Source: an uncultured euryarchaeote
GTDB taxonomy: Archaea; Thermoplasmatota; Poseidoniia; Poseidoniales; Thalassarchaeaceae
Direction of reading: 5' to 3'
NCBI GenBank assembly: GCA_937901365.1
Contig: CALCEF010000057.1
Coordinates: 1 to 10,924 of the forward strand
Length of the DNA stretch: 10,924 bases
A program made the translations under genes and the position numbers. Shown here in pieces: positions 1-4,668 of the stretch. The first letter of the stretch is position 1. Every line of letters starts with the position of its first letter. The notes beneath the pieces were generated by a model that worked only from the letters and a program-made list of their open reading frames with translations, did not search any database and had not been told where the DNA came from.

Positions 1-63
1 TTGATTGGTTTGGTGGCTTTCTTACGCCTGAAGCGTGAATCAGAAAATGAGGACACAGAATAG
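1..63 (+). CDS. C-terminal tail of an upstream membrane-anchored protein (partial)
   Basis: Frame 1 reads without interruption from the window edge to TAG at 61-63. It gives a short hydrophobic stretch (IGLVAFL), then a basic cluster (RLKR), then an acidic tail (ESENEDTE). This is the usual shape of a C-terminal transmembrane anchor with a cytoplasmic end, like those of archaeal surface proteins. Only about 20 residues are visible, so the protein itself cannot be named. The next gene starts 38 bases downstream on the same strand. The frame could be open by chance, but the hydrophobic-basic-acidic order makes a real gene end more likely. Confidence 0.5.
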   Translation: MIGLVAFLRLKRESENEDTE

Positions 64-87
64 GGCATCTATCTTAGAGGTAGGATG

Positions 88-104
88 CATCGCCGAAGGC
101 GATG
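88..104 (+). promoter_or_regulatory. 7-bp hairpin containing a start codon
   Basis: The arms catcgcc (88-94) and ggcgatg (98-104) are perfectly complementary around a GAA triloop. The ATG of the following gene (102-104) is the last triplet of the 3' arm. A further arm, gcatc at 65-69, is complementary to gatgc at 84-88, which overlaps the hairpin's 5' arm, so an alternative fold exists. If the transcript begins upstream of 88 the start codon would be base-paired. If the mRNA is leaderless, as is common in archaea, the structure acts only at DNA level or not at all. Confidence 0.4.
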
Positions 105-1841
105 GAACACCTCGAATCACCCTCAGCGATGATCGATACTGAGATTGCTGAGCAGAAGGCAAGGGTATCGAGTCTCGCGTTGGGGTGTGCTTTGGCAACC
201 ATTGCTACCGCCGCTTGGTACATGTGGCCAGCACTCGACGGTGATGCTGTTCTGTTCAACCGCTTGGGAGCGGTCGGATTGCTTCTTTCGGCCTCATTGC
301 TACTGCAAGATTTAGTCGAACCAGACGCGCGCGCGCGTGGGCGCTTGGGAGCGGTGAGTTGCTTGGCTTGGCCGGCCATCGCTGTTCTCGGAGTCGAGGC
401 ATTGTCCACAACTGGAACTGTCCAAATTGGGCATGGGCTGATGTTCATCGTCTCAGGCGTCTGCTTTTTGGCCTCACGGGAATTGCTTCGAGGGAATTTG
501 GATGCACAACGCTTCCGAGGTATCATGACACTAGGAGGTTCAACGATTGGAGGTGCTGTGATGATGTCTTCTCAATTTGAGCAAGATGTGATGATGGTCG
601 CGTCCGCAATCTTGGGTTTGGGGGTCATTTCGGTGGCTATGGATTTGTTTGGTGGCGATGATGACCGTGCTGAACGTAAGCGATTTGGCAAGACATTAGA
701 TGCCATAGAAAATCGAATTCTCAAACTGCAAGCCAATGGTGTCAGCCTTGATCAAGCCTCGAGTCTTTGCCGGAATGCTTCAGATGTGGGTTACAGGAAT
801 CCCGAACTTGGATTTTCGATTCTTGAAGAAGCCGAAGAGAACATCGAGCGGACTTTGGCACTGGCTGAAGATATCTCAGAAATTCGAGATGTCTGCGCTG
901 CGACCGTGGAGCAAGCGGCCGAAATTGCCTCAACGGCCAAAAAACCACAGCGCAGCATGGATGCAGGAGATCGTGAGCGAGACCTTGGGAGTCTACGAGA
1001 GGCTGAGATGCTGTATCGACGAGCCAAGAAACTCGCCCTGAACATCATTGAACATTGGAAAGCCGCAGAGGACCAAATCGCGGCATCAAGCCAATTGATT
1101 GCAGAACTTGAAGGAAGCCAGCATCAACAATTGCACGAATTATTGCTCCAGGCCAAGGAGGCTCTTGCCAAGGAAGATTGTGTATTGGCATTGGAAATTG
1201 CTGAAACCATTCCAGAGCATGTGTCCAACCTCGGTGAAGCCAGCGAAGGTGCCGATGAAGCGTATGAAGAAGCTGTCAAAATCATGGAAGAGAGTGAAGG
1301 GCTCGATCTCAAATTGTGGAACGAACGCCTTGAGAATGCGAAGAAACACCTCGATGCAGGCGAGTTCAGTTTGGCTCGCGGTGTCTCGGATGGTATCGTT
1401 CGCGAAGTGCGCAAAGAGCGTGAGGCAATGGGCGAAGTACAACGCGCACTGCGCCAAAAGAAGAAACTCAAGGAGCGCTGGAAAGGGCGTGCTGATGCAG
1501 ATGAATGGGAAGAGCGCTTGAAGGATGTAACAGCAGCTTCCAAGCGCAAATCTTGGTCGCATGCTGGAGCGCTTCTGGAGAGGCTTACAGCAGATCTCGA
1601 TACGCTGGATGCTGCCAGTGGAGATGCCGAAGAATTACTCACCTACGTTCGGGATGAATGGTCTGCCCTTCGCAAGAAATTGGAAGCGGGTGGCATCAAG
1701 GCCATCGATGGGGAGAGAGCGGCTTGTGAGAAGGCGGTTGGCGACGCCAAGGCCGCATTCGATGAAGGTCGACTGGAAGAGACGCTCAATGCCTTGGGCG
1801 AAGCAGATGGACTCATGGAAAAGTTACGCCGCAGAGTTTAG
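102..1841 (+). CDS. Six-helix membrane protein with long helical-repeat cytoplasmic domain
   Basis: I do not recognise this 579-residue protein. The N-terminal third has about six hydrophobic segments (roughly residues 24-45, 51-68, 82-101, 107-126, 140-157 and 163-183). From about 187 to the end it is hydrophilic, rich in Ala, Glu, Lys and Leu, and predicted to be almost wholly alpha-helical. Four similar segments recur there (about 347-370, 408-432, 471-495 and 544-571) with the pattern L-x-x-A-K-x-x-L, acidic/Gly turn, then A-L/R. They are spaced 62-73 residues apart, so this is probably a TPR- or spectrin-like helical solenoid or coiled coil in the cytoplasm. ATG 102 is the first possible start after in-frame stops at 75 and 81. 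ATG 129 (MIDTEIAEQ) is an alternative. It heads a tight forward set: the next gene begins 9 bases after its stop. A scaffold or sensor role at the membrane is a guess. Confidence 0.85.
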   Translation: MEHLESPSAMIDTEIAEQKARVSSLALGCALATIATAAWYMWPALDGDAVLFNRLGAVGLLLSASLLLQDLVEPDARARGRLGAVSCLAWPAIAVLGVEALSTTGTVQIGHGLMFIVSGVCFLASRELLRGNLDAQRFRGIMTLGGSTIGGAVMMSSQFEQDVMMVASAILGLGVISVAMDLFGGDDDRAERKRFGKTLDAIENRILKLQANGVSLDQASSLCRNASDVGYRNPELGFSILEEAEENIERTLALAEDISEIRDVCAATVEQAAEIASTAKKPQRSMDAGDRERDLGSLREAEMLYRRAKKLALNIIEHWKAAEDQIAASSQLIAELEGSQHQQLHELLLQAKEALAKEDCVLALEIAETIPEHVSNLGEASEGADEAYEEAVKIMEESEGLDLKLWNERLENAKKHLDAGEFSLARGVSDGIVREVRKEREAMGEVQRALRQKKKLKERWKGRADADEWEERLKDVTAASKRKSWSHAGALLERLTADLDTLDAASGDAEELLTYVRDEWSALRKKLEAGGIKAIDGERAACEKAVGDAKAAFDEGRLEETLNALGEADGLMEKLRRRV

Positions 1842-1845
1842 GTGA
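1840..1845 (+). promoter_or_regulatory. Ribosome binding site deciding the start at 1851
   Basis: AGGTGA matches the anti-Shine-Dalgarno complement (GGAGGTGA) and lies 5 bases before ATG 1851. It overlaps the upstream stop codon TAG (1839-1841), which suggests coupled translation. It disfavours the in-frame GTG at 1842, which lies inside the site. Confidence 0.5.
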
Positions 1846-1850
1846 GTGAG

Positions 1851-2324
1851 ATGGAAACACAATTTGCCTATGGCAGCAACATGGACCCTGCACAATTAGC
1901 TAACAAGAAAATTGAGATGAGAAATCCCCGGGTTGCAAAAATTCATGGATATCAATTTGGATTTACCAAGAAGAGTGATTATGACAGTAAATTGGAGCAA
2001 CGGACAAGAAGAAATGGTAAAGCGAATATTTCTGAATGTGAAGATTCAATCGTTTGGGGCGTACTATTGGACCTAACCATGGATGAAGTTGAAAAGATGG
2101 ATGAATCGGAGGGTATAGAGGGTGGCCACTATCATAGAGAACCGGTGGATGTCGTTACCGATTCGGGTATTGTCAAGGCAATTACGTATATTGCCTGCGC
2201 TGACAAATTGATTCCCAACACGACTCCACTTGACTGGTATCTTAAACATGTAATCGAAGGTGCGAAAACCCAGAATTTACCTCTTGAATATATCACGGAA
2301 ATCGAAAAATTGGCGTTGCTTTAG
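1851..2324 (+). CDS. Gamma-glutamylcyclotransferase-like (GGCT/AIG2 fold) protein
   Basis: A 157-residue protein of the gamma-glutamylcyclotransferase-like fold, whose members cyclise gamma-glutamyl groups to 5-oxoproline and release an amino acid or amine. The substrate-loop signature FAYGSNM is at the N-terminus (about residues 4-10). VWGVLLDL follows, then MDESEG with the family's catalytic acid as its second Glu (E87 from ATG 1851), aligning with Glu98 of human GGCT in LDEQEG. The C-terminal GAKTQNLPLEY closely resembles GAKENGLPLEY of human GGCT as I recall it, so the resemblance runs the full length. ATG 1851 is chosen because AGGTGA lies 5 bases upstream; GTG 1842 would add three residues. 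The gene lies between a membrane protein (9-base gap) and a methyltransferase (21-base gap). Two 60-base lines counted by hand had 22 and 25 G+C, lower than many nearby lines. The substrate is unknown, because most archaea lack glutathione; gamma-glutamylcysteine or a gamma-glutamylamine are possibilities. Confidence 0.85.
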   Translation: METQFAYGSNMDPAQLANKKIEMRNPRVAKIHGYQFGFTKKSDYDSKLEQRTRRNGKANISECEDSIVWGVLLDLTMDEVEKMDESEGIEGGHYHREPVDVVTDSGIVKAITYIACADKLIPNTTPLDWYLKHVIEGAKTQNLPLEYITEIEKLALL

Positions 2325-2335
2325 TTTCATTATTT

Positions 2336-2340
2336 GGGTG
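2336..2340 (+). promoter_or_regulatory. Ribosome binding site deciding the start at 2346
   Basis: GGGTG lies 5 bases before ATG 2346 and matches part of the anti-Shine-Dalgarno complement. It supports ATG 2346 over the in-frame TTG at 2334, whose third base is the first base of this site. Confidence 0.4.
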
Positions 2341-2345
2341 TAAAA

Positions 2346-2936
2346 ATGCAGTGGAGCGATCGAATTGAGAACCTGAAGAAGGTGACTGGATTCCCAAAGG
2401 CCTTGTTCATTAGCGATGATGGACGCGTGGTTGGAACCTGGATTATGGGTAATAATTACCAAGTCAAATCAGGATACTACGGAGGTTATCCAGCAGGATA
2501 TCTAAAGCGAATCAAAGCGCTATTTCCTGACAAAGAAAGTGTGCTACACCTCTTTTCGGGCAAGGTGGATTTGGAAGCATTTCCTGGGAAAACTGTGGAT
2601 ATCAATCCAGACAGGGGTGCTGATTTTGTGGATGATGCCCAAAGCTTGGAGAACGTACCGATCGAAGATTTTGATTTGATTCTCGCAGACCCCCCATATT
2701 CGATTGAAGATGCAGAACGTTACCAAACGACGATGATCAAGCGAAATAAGGTCATGCAAGCCCTCGGAAAGAAGGCAGTGAAAGGAACTCATGTGGTTTG
2801 GCTCGACCAAGTATTGCCGATGTATCGTAAGGACGAATGGGATGTTGTTGCTGTGATTGGAATGGTCAAAAGCACCAATCATCGATTTCGGGTGGTCACC
2901 ATTTTTGAGAAAAATTGTGACCCTGAATCTCAGTAA
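2346..2936 (+). CDS. Class I SAM-dependent methyltransferase with DPPY motif
   Basis: A 196-residue Rossmann-fold methyltransferase. The sequence shows VLHLFSGK (about 66-73; motif I, SAM binding), TVDINP (about 83-88; the acidic residue binding the SAM ribose), DFVDDAQ (about 93-99) and DLILADPPYS (about 110-119). DPPY is the catalytic motif IV of amino-group methyltransferases such as N6-adenine and N4-cytosine DNA enzymes. The N-terminal stretch with SGYYGGYPAGYLKRI and the C-terminal STNHRFRVVTIFEK resemble a family I recall from phages and bacteria. I see no separate target-recognition domain, so the substrate (DNA, RNA or a small molecule) is open. No restriction endonuclease lies beside it, so if it acts on DNA it is an orphan. 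It ends the forward set, its last bases overlap the end of the opposing gene by 7, and it is AT-richer than its neighbours, which may indicate transfer. Confidence 0.8.
   Translation: MQWSDRIENLKKVTGFPKALFISDDGRVVGTWIMGNNYQVKSGYYGGYPAGYLKRIKALFPDKESVLHLFSGKVDLEAFPGKTVDINPDRGADFVDDAQSLENVPIEDFDLILADPPYSIEDAERYQTTMIKRNKVMQALGKKAVKGTHVVWLDQVLPMYRKDEWDVVAVIGMVKSTNHRFRVVTIFEKNCDPESQ
2894..2922. terminator. Candidate bidirectional terminator hairpin at a convergent junction
   Basis: Arms 2894-2906 and 2910-2922 pair at 12 of 13 positions (one C/T mismatch, 2900/2916) around a GAG triloop. The outer half is GC-containing (ggtcac / gtgacc) and the inner half is pure A/T (attttt / aaaaat). Each strand therefore carries a short T-run. 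It lies inside the last codons of the methyltransferase, 11 bases before its stop and 7 bases beyond the stop of the opposing gene. Coding constraint on a VVTIFEK motif explains part of the sequence but not the pairing of the flanks. Confidence 0.45.
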
Positions 2937-3685
2937 CTGAGACGCTGGAGTTGGCGTCCAATCGCTTCTTCCATCGAAAGTCGGCCCACAGCAACCGCTT
3001 GGGCCAATCGCTGAGAGATCGTCACCTGTCCTCCTGAGATCCGGCGACTCAATCTCTGCACTTCCTTGATTTCACCATGTGTCGGCACCACAGGTTGCTT
3101 TCGATTCACTGGTGAGCCCTTCATCTGCGCAATTCGAGTTGCGGATGCATGGTGCTGGTTGCGTTGCAAACCGCGTGATGTTCGTCGCTCATCCACACGT
3201 TCAACCTTCAACCCGCGCGCAAGGCAAACATTGGCCAGGCGATTGGAAATGGTTCGCGAACCATCACCGATTCGAACCGTCAAAGAGGTGTGACCAATGT
3301 CTTCTGATAATTTGCAGATTCGATTGACGGTAGCATCGACAGATTCGAATTGCGCTGTTCCCAATACCCGACCGTCGCCCACCCAAGCAAGTCCAGGTCG
3401 TGGACCAGGATCGATACCGAATGTCAAATCCTTGACAATGCCACCTTTGGCCACAAATCGTAGCGCCTGATCAATCGCTGATTCTACAGATTCGAGTGAC
3501 GCTCCGATTCCAAGTGGGTCGGCCGCGGCCTCGACCTCCTCATGCGTGGCCAACCAAACCAGAGCTGAGGGGGGGAGGGATGCATCCCTCTCGAGATGAG
3601 CACAACGGACCCTTCTCGCCTTCAGACTGGCCAATAATCGGTAGGCCAGACGGAAATCTGCCGTTCGTACGACAACTTCTCCCAC
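2930..3685 (-). CDS. RuvC/RNase H-like fold protein, putative nuclease
   Basis: A 251-residue protein whose central part looks like an RNase H-like (RuvC/YqgF-type) fold. LTFGIDPGPRPGLAWV (about 87-102) gives the first-strand Asp (D92) and Gly-rich turn. VRIGDGS follows (about 138-143), then VERVDERRTS (about 161-170), which resembles the DER motif of YqgF, and an HHASATRIA helix (about 178-186) where related enzymes usually carry acidic or His metal ligands. The N-terminal 85 residues (VVVRTADFRLAYRLL...) form a separate alpha/beta domain I cannot name, and the last 60 are helical and basic. It probably binds or cuts branched DNA or RNA, but the final acidic ligand is not obvious, so activity is uncertain. 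Translation likely starts at GTG 3685, with GAGGG 10 bases upstream. It diverges from the Hjc-type resolvase gene across 135 bases. Confidence 0.7.
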   Translation of the reverse strand: MGEVVVRTADFRLAYRLLASLKARRVRCAHLERDASLPPSALVWLATHEEVEAAADPLGIGASLESVESAIDQALRFVAKGGIVKDLTFGIDPGPRPGLAWVGDGRVLGTAQFESVDATVNRICKLSEDIGHTSLTVRIGDGSRTISNRLANVCLARGLKVERVDERRTSRGLQRNQHHASATRIAQMKGSPVNRKQPVVPTHGEIKEVQRLSRRISGGQVTISQRLAQAVAVGRLSMEEAIGRQLQRLSY

Positions 3686-3820
3686 GCTAATGGGTCCCTC
3701 TGTAGATAGTCAAACCTTCGCATCACATGGGACCGAATTTTTCCATTTACCAAACAAATGATGTGGAGACGCGGGGGTTGAGCGAACACCGTAATAACCG
3801 CGAATGGGCCGGCTTCGCCG
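3686..3820. promoter_or_regulatory. Shared divergent intergenic region of two nuclease genes
   Basis: These 135 bases must hold the promoters for both the reverse RuvC-like gene and the forward Hjc-type gene. The middle is AT-rich (about 3734-3765) and the right part is GC-rich. I could not pick out a convincing archaeal TATA box with a BRE on either strand. A 4-bp hairpin with a TTC loop (3810-3820) lies directly against ATG 3821. I find no RNA gene or small reading frame here that I would defend. Confidence 0.4.
3810..3820 (+). promoter_or_regulatory. Short GC hairpin abutting a start codon
   Basis: The sequence cggc-ttc-gccg forms a 4-bp stem with a triloop and ends at the base before ATG 3821. 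It parallels the hairpin at 88-104, where cgcc-gaa-ggcg also directly precedes ATGG. No Shine-Dalgarno match is present, so this gene may be leaderless. Confidence 0.25.
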
Positions 3821-4453
3821 ATGGCCTCGTCTTACGAGCGCGAATTAAGGGCGGTATTGGCCGGTTCCCCAGATGGAGTTCGAGCCGTCACGCGATCCTG
3901 CACAGAACTTGAGCGGGCCAGAGCCATGCAAGTCGTGCAGAGACCCTTTTTGGTGGTCCGTGCAGCTGGTAGTGGCATGGATGGAAGTGGAGATTTGCTC
4001 GCCTTGCGAGGGGACATCTGTTTTCCGATTGAGGTGAAAACGAGGGCTGACAAAAAGGTCTACTTTTCTGGGCAGACCGAGGCTCAATTGGAAGCGATGA
4101 AGGATATTGGGGAAAAATGTGAACTCATGCCCCTCTATGCACATCGCCTCAAAGGTGTGCGAGGAGATTCATGGCGCATTTTCCGAGTTGATACCTCTAC
4201 CCTATCCGGGAGATTGGCAGCACTCTCCAAACGGATTCCAACCCTTCCTCTAACTCGAACTGGCAAACCTCATCTGGATTGGGATCAAGGATTGCCCCTA
4301 CACCAATTTCTAGGAGTCGTTTGCCGAAATTCCGAGGACAGTGGTTTGTCTAGGATTGTTTCCGATGCGTTGGCCATCAAAGTGGAAACTGAAACCGTTG
4401 TCGAAGCGGCACCTGAACCATTGCCAACCTGGATGCAGAGATTTAGAGTCTAA
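3821..4453 (+). CDS. hjc: Archaeal Holliday junction resolvase, Hjc-type
   Basis: A 210-residue member of the archaeal Hjc family, which cuts four-way DNA junctions in recombination and stalled-fork repair. Family catalytic positions line up by eye: E6-R7 in SSYERELRAVL (Hjc E9-R10), R47 in VVRAAGSG, D58 in GSGDLLAL, and E71-x-K73 in PIEVKTR. YFSGQTEAQLEAM (81-93) follows as in the family. Classical Hjc is about 120-140 residues. Here about 25 residues are inserted between the first Glu and the RxxGSG motif, and about 110 residues follow the nuclease core, with SWRIFRVDTSTLSGRL and a PLHQFL segment. I recall the same elongated form from Thermoplasmata. ATG 3821 gives the expected MASSYERE start. 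The stop overlaps that of the opposing small gene by 4 bases. Its divergent neighbour is another putative junction nuclease. Confidence 0.85.
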   Translation: MASSYERELRAVLAGSPDGVRAVTRSCTELERARAMQVVQRPFLVVRAAGSGMDGSGDLLALRGDICFPIEVKTRADKKVYFSGQTEAQLEAMKDIGEKCELMPLYAHRLKGVRGDSWRIFRVDTSTLSGRLAALSKRIPTLPLTRTGKPHLDWDQGLPLHQFLGVVCRNSEDSGLSRIVSDALAIKVETETVVEAAPEPLPTWMQRFRV

Positions 4454-4454
4454 A
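4442..4454. terminator. 13-base palindrome holding both stop codons of a convergent pair
   Basis: tttaga-g-tctaaa is a perfect palindrome around G4448. It contains the forward TAA (4451-4453) and the reverse-strand TAG (4450-4452). Flanking agat (4439-4442) and atct (4456-4459) extend the pairing with a bulged C. The one-base centre makes it more natural as a protein-binding DNA palindrome than as an RNA hairpin, though a slightly opened hairpin is possible. A terminator role is inferred from position only. Confidence 0.3.
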
Positions 4455-4629
4455 CATCTTGGCCTGAAAGAAGAACTTCGAGTTTTTCGATTGACACGTT
4501 TTGACGGCCGACATCACGGCTAAGTCGCTCATAATCAGCCTGCTCTAGCATGCGGCGAATGGCGTCTCGATCTCTAAGCAATGTGTTGATTCGTCGCTGA
4601 ATTCTGCGCGCCTCATCGGTGTCGACCAT
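4450..4629 (-). CDS. Small helical, highly charged protein of unknown function
   Basis: A 59-residue frame beginning MVDTDEARRIQRR. It is Arg/Asp/Glu-rich with heptad-like Leu/Ile spacing (INTLLRDRDAIRRMLEQADY, about 14-33) and is predicted to be a helical hairpin or short coiled coil. I do not recognise it. It is kept as a gene because it fills the space between two well-supported genes, its stop overlaps the resolvase stop by 4 bases, and its composition looks like protein rather than noise. ATG 4629 is preferred. A TTG at 4677 would add 16 residues but overlap the start of the divergent protease gene at 4669. No clear ribosome binding site is seen. It may have no relation to the resolvase. 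Confidence 0.55.
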   Translation of the reverse strand: MVDTDEARRIQRRINTLLRDRDAIRRMLEQADYERLSRDVGRQNVSIEKLEVLLSGQDV

Positions 4630-4668
4630 GGTGTTGCGATAGGGGTTGTCGCCTTGAGTCCTCTCCCG

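Noticed and set aside
326..337. A (CG)6 tract with Z-DNA potential
   Set aside because: It encodes Asp-Ala-Arg-Ala-Arg in a well-supported gene, and six repeats are too few to claim a structural role.
74..526. A 150-residue reverse frame at the left edge
   Set aside because: It overlaps the membrane helices of the gene at 102 on the other strand and contains no coherent hydrophobic or conserved pattern.
1124..1642. A 172-residue reverse reading frame
   Set aside because: It is antisense to the helical-repeat domain and its Ser/Arg-rich composition is what the complement of Ala/Glu/Leu-rich coding gives.
1842..1850. GTG 1842 as start of the cyclotransferase
   Set aside because: It has no ribosome binding site of its own and sits inside the AGGTGA that serves ATG 1851, which also gives the family's usual short lead before FAYGSNM.
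3686..3820. Possible tRNA or small RNA in the divergent gap
   Set aside because: A 5-bp cgcgg/ccgcg pairing exists, but there is no T-loop, anticodon arm or acceptor stem pattern.
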